Assembly: GCF_003813775.1 (NCBI RefSeq)
Contig: NZ_RPDH01000001.1
Location: 930,001-994,000, forward strand
From: Chitinophaga lutea
GTDB lineage: Bacteria > Bacteroidota > Bacteroidia > Chitinophagales > Chitinophagaceae
Direction: 5' to 3'
DNA length: 64,000 bases
Below the pieces are notes generated by a model that was not told where the DNA came from, searched no databases, and saw only the letters and a list, made by a program, of their open reading frames with translations. The position numbers were made by a program, and so were the translations under genes. Below are positions 27,457-36,156 of the stretch, piece after piece. Position 1 is the first letter of the stretch, and each line of letters starts with the position of its first letter.

Positions 27457-29058
27457 ATGCAGCATTTTTCACAACTCATCTCCACCCTGGCGCAGCGCAC
27501 CAAAACCAACGAAAAGCTGGAAGCGGTAAGCCGTTATTTCGCCACGGCCGACGAAAAGGATAAACCATGGGTGCTCGCGCTTTTCAGCGGCCGGCGCCCC
27601 AAAAGGGTCGTGAATTCCACCCAGCTCCGGCAGTGGTGCATGGAGGCCACCGGTTTAACGCCCTGGCTGTTTGAAGAGTGTTACCACACCGTGGGCGACC
27701 TCGCCGAAACCATCGCGTTGCTGTTGCCGCCGCCGGGCGTCCATACCGGCACACAACCGCTGCACTACTGGCTCGACGCACTGCTGAAACTGGAAAAAGC
27801 GCCGGAAGCGGAAAAAGCCGCGTTCATACGCGCAGCCTGGGACCAGATGCAGGCTTCGGAACGTTTTGTGTTCAACAAACTCATCACCGGCGGTTTCCGC
27901 ATCGGCGTATCGCAAAGCATGATGGTGAACGCGCTCGCGCAAACCTACCAGTTGCCGCCCGCCACCGTGTCGCATCTCATCAGCGGTAACTGGGACCCGC
28001 AGCAAACCACCATGGCCGCGTTGCTCAGTGAAGAAAACCGCAATACGGACGATTCGCGGCCCTACCCGTTTTTCCTCGCGTATGCGCTGGAAGTACCGCC
28101 GCAGGAGCTGGGAACGCCCGCAGAATGGCAGGCGGAATGGAAATGGGACGGCATCCGCGGGCAGCTCATCCGCCGTAACGGGCAGCTGTTCATCTGGTCG
28201 AGAGGAGAAGAACTGATCACCGACAAGTTCCCCGAACTGACGGCGCTCTTTGATTTTCTGCCCGACGGCACGGCGATCGACGGGGAAATACTCACATACG
28301 ACGAGGCCGCCGGTCATCCCCTGCCCTTCCAGTTCCTGCAAACCCGCATCGGCCGGAAAAACGTCACCAAAAAACAATTGCAGGAAGCCCCCGTCATTTT
28401 TTACAGTTACGACCTGCTGGAATGGGAACAGCAGGACCTGCGCGAAAAGCCGCTGGCAGAGCGGCGCGCCCTGCTGGAACAACTGGTAACGGCAGTGCGT
28501 CAGCCCGCGTTGAAAATATCGCCCGTTATCCCGTTCGGGGGATGGGAGGAACTGGCCGCGCTGCGGGAACAAGCACGGCACAACGGCAGCGAAGGCATCA
28601 TGCTGAAAAGAAAAAGCTCCGCTTACCAGGTGGGGCGGCGGCGCGGCGACTGGTGGAAATGGAAGATCGATCCCTATACCGTGGATGCGGTGATGATCTA
28701 CGCGCAGAAAGGCCACGGCCGGCGCTCGAACCTGTACACCGACTATACCTTCGCCGTAAAAAACGGCGACCAGCTGGTGCCTTTCGCAAAGGCCTATTCC
28801 GGCCTCACCGATAAGGAGATCGCCGAAGTGGACAACTGGGTGAAACGCAATTCCCTCGAAAAATTCGGGCCCGTCCGCACCGTGAAACCCGAGCTCGTTT
28901 TTGAAATCGCCTTTGAAGGCATCGCCGCTTCCAACCGTCACAAATCAGGCATCGCCCTGCGTTTCCCGCGCATCCACCGCTGGCGGAAAGACAAGCCCGT
29001 GGAGGAGATCAATACCCTCGACGACCTCAAACAGCTGCTCAACGGAATCCCCCTTTAG
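27457..29058 (+). CDS. ATP-dependent DNA ligase
   Basis: A 533-residue ATP-dependent DNA ligase, additional to the NAD-dependent LigA expected elsewhere in the genome. Residues 1-200 form the DNA-binding domain. The adenylation motif is KWDG with Lys229 as nucleophile, motif III is DGEIL, motif IV is EGIMLKR and motif V is WWKWKIDP. The C-terminal OB domain ends at about residue 533. It seals nicks after processing by the exonuclease it is coupled to. A role in DNA damage repair of non-replicating cells is inferred from the conserved ligase-associated gene set. Confidence 0.96.
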   Translation: MQHFSQLISTLAQRTKTNEKLEAVSRYFATADEKDKPWVLALFSGRRPKRVVNSTQLRQWCMEATGLTPWLFEECYHTVGDLAETIALLLPPPGVHTGTQPLHYWLDALLKLEKAPEAEKAAFIRAAWDQMQASERFVFNKLITGGFRIGVSQSMMVNALAQTYQLPPATVSHLISGNWDPQQTTMAALLSEENRNTDDSRPYPFFLAYALEVPPQELGTPAEWQAEWKWDGIRGQLIRRNGQLFIWSRGEELITDKFPELTALFDFLPDGTAIDGEILTYDEAAGHPLPFQFLQTRIGRKNVTKKQLQEAPVIFYSYDLLEWEQQDLREKPLAERRALLEQLVTAVRQPALKISPVIPFGGWEELAALREQARHNGSEGIMLKRKSSAYQVGRRRGDWWKWKIDPYTVDAVMIYAQKGHGRRSNLYTDYTFAVKNGDQLVPFAKAYSGLTDKEIAEVDNWVKRNSLEKFGPVRTVKPELVFEIAFEGIAASNRHKSGIALRFPRIHRWRKDKPVEEINTLDDLKQLLNGIPL

Positions 29059-29128
29059 TCTACAGAATTAGTGTCGGAAAACTGATTTACCTTTATTGCG
29101 CCGGGGGTAAAACCGGTCACCAGAACAT

Positions 29129-29152
29129 CCTTAATGTGAAGGAACATTAAGG
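29129..29152. promoter_or_regulatory. 9-bp inverted repeat ahead of the TauE/SafE gene
   Basis: CCTTAATGT and ACATTAAGG (6-nt loop) lie 71 nt after the ligase stop and 155 nt before the permease ATG. There is no U-tract, so a protein-binding site is as likely as a weak terminator. The half-site ACATTAAG recurs once at about 29180. The rest of 29059-29306 holds nothing else I can name. Confidence 0.4.
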
Positions 29153-29306
29153 AAAAGGAACCAATTCATACGCAAACCAACATTAAGAAAAAACGCAATT
29201 GTTCGCACGCAGGCGACCACCAACCATTGCTATGATATTTGCTTCTTTTTCCCCTTTGCAGCTTCGGATGCTTTGTTAACTATTCACGGAAAATTATCGT
29301 TCGGAC

Positions 29307-30122
29307 ATGGACCTGCTGTCTGCATTATTATTGGTAGGATTAGGATTTTTCATCGGCACTTTCGGTACCCTGATTGGCGCGGGAGGCGGTTTTATACTCA
29401 TGCCCCTGTTGCTGCTCATGTACCCTGACATGCCGCCCGATGTGCTCACCAGTATTTCGCTTGCAGTAGTGTGTCTCAACGCCACCTCCGGTTCCATCGC
29501 CTATGCCCGTAAAAAAAGGATTGACTACAAATCCGCGCTGATATTCTCGGTGGCTACGCTGCCCGGTTCTGTGCTCGGCGCGATGGCCACTACGGCTATT
29601 TCCCGCCATACGTTCAATATGATACTGGGGGGCCTGCTGATGGCCATTGCGATTTTTTTGATGATGAAACCCAAACAGGGCGGCTATTCCGGCCGGGTCA
29701 ACAAAGGCCGGCTTACCGACCGGCACATCATGGAGCGCAGCGGCGAAGAATACCATTTTTCGTTTAATATCTGGTACGGCATCGGCATCAGTTTCCTCGT
29801 CGGTTTCCTCAGCAGCCTGCTGGGTATCGGCGGCGGCATCATCCACGTACCGGCCCTCATCAGCCTGCTCAATTTCCCGATACATATCGCTACCGCCACC
29901 TCCCACCTTATCCTGGCTATTATGTCGGCTTCCGGCACCGTGGTGCACATGGTGCAGGGCTCTTTCTGGGAAGGCTGGCAGATTGCCGTAAGCATCGGCA
30001 TCGGCGTGGTGGCCGGCGCGCAGCTGGGCGCGGGCCTCAGCAGCAAGGTAAAACCCAAGGGCATCATCCTGGCGCTCGCCGGGGCCCTGTTCCTCGTGGG
30101 CATCCGCCTGATCTTTGCCTGA
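29307..30122 (+). CDS. TauE/SafE-family membrane permease
   Basis: A 271-residue inner-membrane protein with about eight hydrophobic helices in two halves. Each half carries the family's glycine-rich motif (GTLIGAGGGFILMPLLLL at about 20-37 and SLLGIGGGIIHVPALI at about 170-185). The family exports sulfite, sulfoacetate or related organosulfur anions, but many members have unknown cargo. It sits inside the ligase-associated repair set without an obvious functional link. The gene is convergent with the NCS2 permease, and the gap between them is filled by decayed copies of that gene's 3' end. Confidence 0.9.
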   Translation: MDLLSALLLVGLGFFIGTFGTLIGAGGGFILMPLLLLMYPDMPPDVLTSISLAVVCLNATSGSIAYARKKRIDYKSALIFSVATLPGSVLGAMATTAISRHTFNMILGGLLMAIAIFLMMKPKQGGYSGRVNKGRLTDRHIMERSGEEYHFSFNIWYGIGISFLVGFLSSLLGIGGGIIHVPALISLLNFPIHIATATSHLILAIMSASGTVVHMVQGSFWEGWQIAVSIGIGVVAGAQLGAGLSSKVKPKGIILALAGALFLVGIRLIFA

Positions 30123-30128
30123 TCAGCG

Positions 30129-30456
30129 CAGCAGGAAACTGAGTACAGATAAAATATACCTTTCCAGAATGATTCGGCTGGTTAGTGCGGCAGGGAACGC
30201 CATATGAGCCATGAGGAAACACGTACCACCACCGGACTGGCTTGCCTGGGTAATACAGCAGGAAACTCAATATGAGCAATACGAAAAGACGTGCAATCTC
30301 CGGGCTGGCTTCCAGATTAGTGCGGTGAAAAACTCAATATGAGCAATGCGGAAATACGTACCGCCACCGGACTGGCTCCCCGATCAATGCAGCAGAAAAC
30401 TCAATACGAACAATACGGATAAAACATACATCACCGGGCTGATCTTCCTGAACTGC
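30129..30456 (-). repeat. about 67-bp tandem array derived from the 3' end of the NCS2 permease gene
   Basis: The permease's own last codons and stop (30384-30456) head a row of related units starting at 30129, 30188, 30256, 30323 and 30390 (spacings 59, 68, 67 and 67). Each begins with a variant of CAGCAGAAAACTCAATA and contains a CACCGGRCTGGCT-like core. The unit at 30323 is the closest to the coding copy and the one at 30129 is the most decayed and abuts the TauE/SafE stop. The array fills the whole gap between the two convergent genes; no hairpin terminator is seen there. Confidence 0.85.
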
Positions 30457-31706
30457 CCGGTGAATACTTTCAGCAGTACGTACGACAGCATGCCGAATAC
30501 GATGCCCTCCGCGATGCTGTAGGTATAAGGCATCATGACGATGGCCAGGAACGCGGGAATCGCTTCCGTCGTATCGTTGAAATCGATCTTCACGACGGCT
30601 CCCATCATCAGCATTCCCACCACAATCAGCGCCGGCGCTGTGGCCGCAGCCGGTATCATGGCGAAAAGCGGCGCGAAAAACAATGCCAGCAAAAACATGC
30701 CCGCCACCGTAACCGCTGTAAGGCCCGTTCTGCCGCCGGTGGCAATACCGCTCGCGCTTTCCACGTACGCCGTTACCACGCTGGTGCCCAGCAGTGCGCC
30801 CGCTGTAGTGCCTACCGCATCGGCAAAGAGCGCCTGTTTCGCGCGGGGAATGCGGCCCTGCGCATCGAGCAGTCCGGCTTTGCTGCAAAGCCCGATAAGA
30901 GTGCCCACGGTATCGAACAGGTTGACCATAAGCAGGGTGAAGAGGATCACCACCATGTCCATCGTAAATATTTTATCGAACTCCAGCTGAAAGGCGATGG
31001 GCGACAGGGAAGGCGGCAGGCTCACGATGGAGCCCGATGCCGGCCAGCTGGTGATGCCCAGCGGGATGCCCGCCAGGGTGCCGGCCAGGATACCCAGCAA
31101 CAGGGCGGCGTTCACTTTTTTGTACATCAGCACCGCGGATACGATCAGGCCCGTGAGCGCGATCAGCGGGCCGGCACTGGTGATGTTCCCGATTTTGAGG
31201 ATCACCCCGTCGAGCCGCCCCTCTCCCACATGGCGCATCCCCGTTTCGATGATGCCCGCGTTGGCCATGCCGATCAGTGCGATCAGCAGGCCGATGCCGA
31301 CCGAGATGGCATGTTTGAGATTTTCAGGAATACTGTTGATGATCGCTTCGCGGATGTGGAACAGCGACAGGAAAATAAAGATGATGCCTTCCAGGAAAAC
31401 AGCCGTGAGTGCAAACTGCCAGCTGTACCCCATGCCCAGCACAATGGTGTAGGCGAAAAAGGCGTTCAGGCCCATGCCCGGTGCGAGGCCGATGGGCAGC
31501 CGTGCGTACAGCCCCATCACCAGCGTACCGATCGCCGCCGCCAGCGCCGTGGCGGTGATCAGGGCATTGGCATCCATGCCGGTTTTCGACAATATCATGG
31601 GATTGACGGCCAGGATGTAGGCCATGGTGGAGAAAGTGGTGAGCCCCGCCAGCAATTCCTTCCGGACGGTGGTGCCGTTCTCCTGCAAACGAAAAAAATC
31701 ACGCAT
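30384..31706 (-). CDS. NCS2-family (AzgA-like) purine permease
   Basis: A 440-residue inner-membrane transporter of the adenine/guanine/hypoxanthine branch. About 12-14 hydrophobic segments are present. Family motifs include GLTTFSTMAYIL near the N-terminus, the substrate-region LAPGMGLNAFFAY, and the second half FDTVGTLIGLCSKAG. It imports purine bases with protons for salvage. I choose the ATG at 31706 (MRDFFRLQENGTT) because a -7 box lies directly before it; the frame stays open to 31763. It is divergent from the helicase gene with only 46 bp between starts. Confidence 0.93.
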   Translation of the reverse strand: MRDFFRLQENGTTVRKELLAGLTTFSTMAYILAVNPMILSKTGMDANALITATALAAAIGTLVMGLYARLPIGLAPGMGLNAFFAYTIVLGMGYSWQFALTAVFLEGIIFIFLSLFHIREAIINSIPENLKHAISVGIGLLIALIGMANAGIIETGMRHVGEGRLDGVILKIGNITSAGPLIALTGLIVSAVLMYKKVNAALLLGILAGTLAGIPLGITSWPASGSIVSLPPSLSPIAFQLEFDKIFTMDMVVILFTLLMVNLFDTVGTLIGLCSKAGLLDAQGRIPRAKQALFADAVGTTAGALLGTSVVTAYVESASGIATGGRTGLTAVTVAGMFLLALFFAPLFAMIPAAATAPALIVVGMLMMGAVVKIDFNDTTEAIPAFLAIVMMPYTYSIAEGIVFGMLSYVLLKVFTGQFRKISPVMYVLSVLFVLSFLLH

Positions 31707-31710
31707 GCAG

Positions 31711-31718
31711 CAAAGGTA
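31711..31718 (-). promoter_or_regulatory. -7 box (TACCTTTG) of the purine permease
   Basis: Minus-strand TACCTTTG fits TANNTTTG exactly and ends 4 nt before the ATG at 31706, so the transcript would start at the initiation codon. The same geometry is seen for guaA, another purine gene. Confidence 0.5.
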
Positions 31719-31752
31719 GGCTTTGAGCAATTTTTTCCTAATTTCAATCCGC

Positions 31753-34179
31753 ATGAAAAACACACCCGGATGGCAAAAGATAGCGCAGTGGCTGGCAGAG
31801 AAAGACCTGAAGCCGTTCGCATTCCAGGAAGAAGCGTGGGAGCACTACCTCCATGGCCGCTCCGGCCTGGTGAACGCCCCTACGGGCTTCGGTAAAACAT
31901 TTTCATTGTTCCTCGGCGTGGTCATCCGCTGGATCAACGACGGCAGTCCCAAAACCAACGGCCTGCAGATGCTGTGGGTTACCCCGCTCCGGGCACTGGC
32001 CAAAGACATCGGCCGCGCCATGGAAGAAGCCCTCCACGAACTGCGCATTCCCTGGAAAGTGGGCATCCGCAGCGGCGACACGGCTACCAGCGAACGCGAA
32101 CAACAGAAGCGCCGCATGCCGGAAATACTGATCATCACGCCTGAATCCATTCACATCCTGCTTGCGCAGAAAGAATATTACAAACGTTTCGAAGGCCTGC
32201 ATACCGTCGTGATCGACGAGTGGCACGAACTGCTCGGCAGTAAACGCGGCGTACTGGTGGAGCTGGGCCTCAGCCGCCTCCGCGGGCTGCAGCCTGCCCT
32301 GCAGACCTGGGGCATTTCCGCCACCATCGGCAACCTCGACGAAGCGCTCGACGTGCTCATGGGCAACACGCCGGTGGAGCGGGCCATCGTGCGGGCCACG
32401 GTGAGCAAAGCCATCGAAGTGCATTGCATCCTGCCCGATGAAATCGAAAAATATCCCTGGGCCGGCCACCTCGGCATCCGGCTGTTGCACAAGATCATGC
32501 CCGTGATCGAAAAGAGCCGCACCACGCTGCTGTTCACCAACACCCGCGGGCAATCCGAGATCTGGTACCAGCAAATCCTGAAAGCCTACCCTGAAATGGC
32601 CGGCGTGATGGCCCTGCACCATGGCTCCATCGACGCCGAACTGCGCATCTGGGTGGAAGATGCCCTGCACACCGGCACCCTCAAACTGGTGGTATGCACC
32701 TCCAGCCTCGACCTGGGCGTGGATTTCAGGCCGGTCGATACCGTCATCCAGGTAGGCAGCCCCAAGGGCGTAGCCCGCTTCCTGCAGCGCGCCGGCCGGA
32801 GCGGCCACCAGCCAGACGCCGTGAGCCACATCTGGTTCCTCCCCACCCACTCGCTGGAACTGGTGGAAGCCGCCGCGCTGAAAGACGCCATGAAAGAAAA
32901 CCTCATCGAAAGCCGCATGCCCGTTGTGCTGGCGTACGATGTGCTGCTGCAATACCTGATGACGCTCGCCGTATCCGACGGTTTCAATGCCGCCGAAATA
33001 TGGGCCGAAGTGAAATCCACCTTCTGTTACCGCGAGCTGGAGCCCGAAGAATGGCAGTGGATGCTCGCGTTCATGACTACCGGCGGGGAAGCCCTCAACA
33101 GTTACGACGAGTTCCGGAAACTGCACCTGGTGGGCGACCGCTACTATTGCGTAAGCCGCCAGCTGGCCATGCGCCACCGCCTGCACATCGGCACCATCGT
33201 AAGCGACGCCATGCTCAAAGTGCGGTATATGACCGGCGGTTTCATCGGCCTCATCGAAGAATATTTCATTTCCCGCCTTTCGCCCGGCGACAGCTTCAGC
33301 CTCAGCGGCAACAACCTGGAGTTCGTGATGATCAAGGATATGACGGTGCTGGTGCGCAAATCCAAATCCAAAAAGAGCATCGTTCCCAGCTGGAACGGCG
33401 GCCGCATGCCCCTTTCGGCCAACCTCGGCATGATGCTGCGCCGCAAGTTCCACGAAGCCATGAACGGCATTGCGCAGGAAGAGGAAATCACTATCCTGCG
33501 GCCGCTCTTCGACCTGCAGCAAATGCTCTCCCACATCCCGCAGGAAAACGAACTGCTGCTCGAACAGATCGAAACCAAAGATGGTTACCACCTCTTTGTA
33601 TTTCCCTTCGAAGGCAGGCTGGTGCACGAAGTGATGGCCGCGCTGCTCGCCTGGCGCATCAGCCAGCAGCACCCGATCTCGTTTTCGATTGCCATGAACG
33701 ACTACGGCTTCGAACTGCTGTCTGACCAGCCCATCCCGGTAGACGATACCAATGCCCAGGAACTGTTTTCCCCCGAAAACCTGACGGCCGACCTGCAAAG
33801 CAGCGTGAACGCCACCGAAATGGCGCGCCGCAAATTCAGGGACATTGCCGTCATCGCCGGGTTGATTTTCCAGGGTTACCCCGGTAAACACAAGGCCAAC
33901 CGGCACCTGCAATCGTCCGCGTCACTGCTGTTCAACGTTTTCCACGATTACGACCCGCAGAACCTCCTGTTGCGGCAGGCGTTCAATGAGGCGTTTTTTT
34001 ACCAGATGGAAGAAGCACGCCTTCGCGACACGCTGGAGCGTATCGCGAAACAGCAGATCGTGATCACCTTCCCGCAGCGGCTGACACCTTTCTGCTTCCC
34101 CATTAAAGTCGACAGTCTCCGCGAACAGCTCACCAGCGAAAAGCTGGAAGACCGCATCAAAAAAATGATCGTGTGGTGA
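31753..34179 (+). CDS. ligase-associated DEXH-box DNA helicase (Lhr-type)
   Basis: An 808-residue superfamily 2 helicase of the Lhr-core type. Walker A is APTGFGKT (about residues 42-49), Walker B is VIDEWHE, motif III is ISATIG and motif VI is QRAGRSGHQ. The Lhr-specific winged-helix and C-terminal regions occupy residues 430-808. These enzymes translocate 3' to 5' on single-stranded DNA and work with the linked ligase, exonuclease and phosphoesterase in DNA damage responses. I use the ATG at 31753 (MKNTPGWQ). It is followed after 24 nt by the DUF6157 gene and then pdeM, which looks like an operon. Confidence 0.94.
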   Translation: MKNTPGWQKIAQWLAEKDLKPFAFQEEAWEHYLHGRSGLVNAPTGFGKTFSLFLGVVIRWINDGSPKTNGLQMLWVTPLRALAKDIGRAMEEALHELRIPWKVGIRSGDTATSEREQQKRRMPEILIITPESIHILLAQKEYYKRFEGLHTVVIDEWHELLGSKRGVLVELGLSRLRGLQPALQTWGISATIGNLDEALDVLMGNTPVERAIVRATVSKAIEVHCILPDEIEKYPWAGHLGIRLLHKIMPVIEKSRTTLLFTNTRGQSEIWYQQILKAYPEMAGVMALHHGSIDAELRIWVEDALHTGTLKLVVCTSSLDLGVDFRPVDTVIQVGSPKGVARFLQRAGRSGHQPDAVSHIWFLPTHSLELVEAAALKDAMKENLIESRMPVVLAYDVLLQYLMTLAVSDGFNAAEIWAEVKSTFCYRELEPEEWQWMLAFMTTGGEALNSYDEFRKLHLVGDRYYCVSRQLAMRHRLHIGTIVSDAMLKVRYMTGGFIGLIEEYFISRLSPGDSFSLSGNNLEFVMIKDMTVLVRKSKSKKSIVPSWNGGRMPLSANLGMMLRRKFHEAMNGIAQEEEITILRPLFDLQQMLSHIPQENELLLEQIETKDGYHLFVFPFEGRLVHEVMAALLAWRISQQHPISFSIAMNDYGFELLSDQPIPVDDTNAQELFSPENLTADLQSSVNATEMARRKFRDIAVIAGLIFQGYPGKHKANRHLQSSASLLFNVFHDYDPQNLLLRQAFNEAFFYQMEEARLRDTLERIAKQQIVITFPQRLTPFCFPIKVDSLREQLTSEKLEDRIKKMIVW

Positions 34180-34203
34180 GATTTCAATAAATTTGGGACG
34201 GAT

Positions 34204-34617
34204 ATGAAAACGACCAATTATATCAACACCTTCATCGAGGTGGCGGAAGATTGTCCCGTAACGGAGGCAGAAGTGCCCACCCCGCGCGGCGAGGCTAAAA
34301 CCGCCGCCAGCATTCAGTTCGAGACGGTGATCGATCATCCGTACAGGTTCACGTCTGACGATGTGCTGTTCAAGGTATACGCCATCAAGAACAATATCAA
34401 CGGCGCCGCCGCGCTCGCCGCCGAAAGGGAAAAATTCTTCTCGAAGGGGCAGCCCTGCATGCGTGCCTCCCCGCTTACCAAGCGGTACGGCTGGGGCGTG
34501 CACAGCGACGCCAGCGGTAAAATCGCGCTGTATGCCCTCGGGTCGCCGGAGTATAAAAAACTGGCGAAAGACAAAAGTGTTGAACATGTAAAAGCCATGC
34601 GTTCCAAGCGCGGGTAA
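34204..34617 (+). CDS. DUF6157-family protein
   Basis: A 137-residue soluble protein of unknown function that I assign to DUF6157 by its conserved blocks: an opening in NYINTFIEVAEDCP, the middle FTSDDVLFKVYA and a C-terminal SPLTKRYGWGVHSDASGKIAL. There is no signal peptide or catalytic motif that I can name. It is packed between the helicase (24 nt) and pdeM (10 nt) on the same strand, so it is probably made with the repair proteins. Whether it takes part in repair or merely hitchhikes is open. Confidence 0.82.
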   Translation: MKTTNYINTFIEVAEDCPVTEAEVPTPRGEAKTAASIQFETVIDHPYRFTSDDVLFKVYAIKNNINGAAALAAEREKFFSKGQPCMRASPLTKRYGWGVHSDASGKIALYALGSPEYKKLAKDKSVEHVKAMRSKRG

Positions 34618-34627
34618 AGGATAACTT

Positions 34628-35275
34628 GTGGAGGATATTACATTTGATTTCAGGGGTCATAGCTGGCGGCTTTCAGCCGGAAGGGCCGTTTATTGGAAAG
34701 CGGAGAACACGCTGATTGTGGCTGACCTCCATGTGGGAAAATCCGCGCATTTCAGGAAGGCAGGCATTGCCGTGCCGGCCAACATCGTACAGGAAGATTT
34801 GTATCGCCTGCAGCGGCTCATCACACAATACCGGCCCCTGCGCATCATTGTGGTGGGTGATATGTTCCACAGCTCCGCCAACAACGAAGTGCAGTATTTC
34901 AAACTCTGGCGGCAGCAGTTCCCCCATATCATTTTCGACCTGGTCACCGGCAACCACGACATTATGGATCCGGCGGTCTACGCTTCCCTCGACATCCGCC
35001 TGCACGATTTCCTCGAGATGCAGGATATTTATTTCATACATGATGCCGAAGACAAGCCCGCTGTACTAAGCAGTTATGTCTTGTCCGGGCACATTCACCC
35101 CGGTGTGCGGATGGTGGGATACGGGCGGCAGAGTTTGCGCCTGCCGTGTTTTTATTTCGGTGCGGAGGTGGCGGTGCTGCCTGCGTTCAGTGAGTTTACA
35201 GGCACTTACACGATGGAAAGGGAGCCCGCGGCGGAGGTGTTTGTGATTGCGGAGAGGAAGGTGTTGCGGGTGTAG
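34628..35275 (+). CDS. pdeM: ligase-associated DNA damage response endonuclease PdeM
   Basis: A 215-residue calcineurin-like metallophosphoesterase. The metal ligands are visible as VADLHVGK (DxH), VVGDMFHS (GDxx), VTGNHD and LSGHIHPG (GHxH). PdeM is the fourth partner of the Lhr-type helicase, MBL exonuclease and ATP-dependent ligase, with reported DNA endonuclease activity in the family. The start appears to be GTG at 34628 (reading VEDITFDFRGHSW), 10 nt after the DUF6157 stop, because no ATG lies between that stop and the first conserved block. It ends the operon. Confidence 0.9.
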   Translation: MEDITFDFRGHSWRLSAGRAVYWKAENTLIVADLHVGKSAHFRKAGIAVPANIVQEDLYRLQRLITQYRPLRIIVVGDMFHSSANNEVQYFKLWRQQFPHIIFDLVTGNHDIMDPAVYASLDIRLHDFLEMQDIYFIHDAEDKPAVLSSYVLSGHIHPGVRMVGYGRQSLRLPCFYFGAEVAVLPAFSEFTGTYTMEREPAAEVFVIAERKVLRV

Positions 35276-35402
35276 GGAGCACGCCCATCCGGGAAGGTAA
35301 ATTCATCTCTTCTGCAATATTCAAGATTACATTTCTGCTACATTTCTTCTTGATAATCATACGCAGTTTCTCTGGGCGAAGGATGATTGCATCAATATAA
35401 AA

Positions 35403-35426
35403 AGTGCCGGAACAACTTCCGGCACT
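35403..35426. terminator. hairpin downstream of pdeM
   Basis: AGTGCCGGAA and TTCCGGCACT pair perfectly over 10 bp around CAAC. It lies 128 nt after pdeM and is preceded by AAAA but followed by GCTTAATGG, so it reads as a better terminator on the minus strand. It may be a two-way transcription stop between pdeM and the repeat region. Confidence 0.55.
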
Positions 35427-35588
35427 GCTTAATGGCTAACTTGGGGAGAAACAACGGCTGGGGGAACAACGATGAAACGTATTACGCTGATAGGCGTCAT
35501 ACTTACGGTTAACGAACAACGATGAAGGCGACGCCCAATTATTCACACCTGGGCGAAATTCTTCAGGCTCTAACAAACAATTTCAGAA

Positions 35589-36080
35589 AACGATGGCTGT
35601 TGGTTGCTTATTGCAATTCCGTTGAACTGACATGTATCAATGCATTGCTTAAAGTAACTGATCAATGCTTGTCTATTTTCACCACCTCACCAACCCGAAA
35701 CCCCATCCCTGCATTGACTGCTAACGAAAACGATGGCTATTTTCAACTTTACGGAAACTGCATTTCCAAGGTAACAAACGGGGCACTCTTCACTTTTCAC
35801 CACCTCACCAACCCGAAACCCCATCCCTGCATTGACAGCTGACGGAAACGATGGCTATTTTCAACTTTACGGAAACTGCATTTCCAGGGTAACAAACGGG
35901 CATCTTCACTTTTCACCACCTCACCAACCCGAAACCCCATCCCTGCATTGACAGCTGACGGAAAACTGGTGGTTATTGCCGCTTATTGCGACGTCTACGT
36001 GTTTAACGGGCATCTGCGGAAAGATGGAAACCGGCAGTTGTTTACTGCTTATCACAACGCCAAAGCCGCAACAGCAAACG
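35589..36080. repeat. about 117-bp direct repeats in the pdeM to S24-repressor gap
   Basis: The block CACCACCTCACCAACCCGAA starts at 35680, 35798 and 35914 (spacings 118 and 116). A second landmark, AACGATGGCT, occurs at 35589, 35729 and 35847 with a decayed form near 35964. Two units are nearly identical and the outer ones are degraded. Short open frames across it repeat the same peptide and shift frame, so I do not call a gene. The full gap 35276-36156 (881 bp) holds this array, the hairpin at 35403 and nothing else that I can support. Confidence 0.85.
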
Positions 36081-36156
36081 CATCGCGTTTCACAGCAAAC
36101 AACACCGGTAAGGTTCCCTTAAGACCTTGGTGCATTCTTCCGGCCTGTAACGGGTA

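Noticed and set aside
31903..33912. A 669-codon minus-strand frame inside the Lhr-type helicase
   Set aside because: It lies opposite a gene with all helicase motifs and shows no recognisable domain; composition is typical of an antisense shadow.
35522..35842. A 106-codon plus-strand frame downstream of pdeM
   Set aside because: It repeats the same peptide words because of the 117-bp repeats and stops or shifts frame in the next unit.
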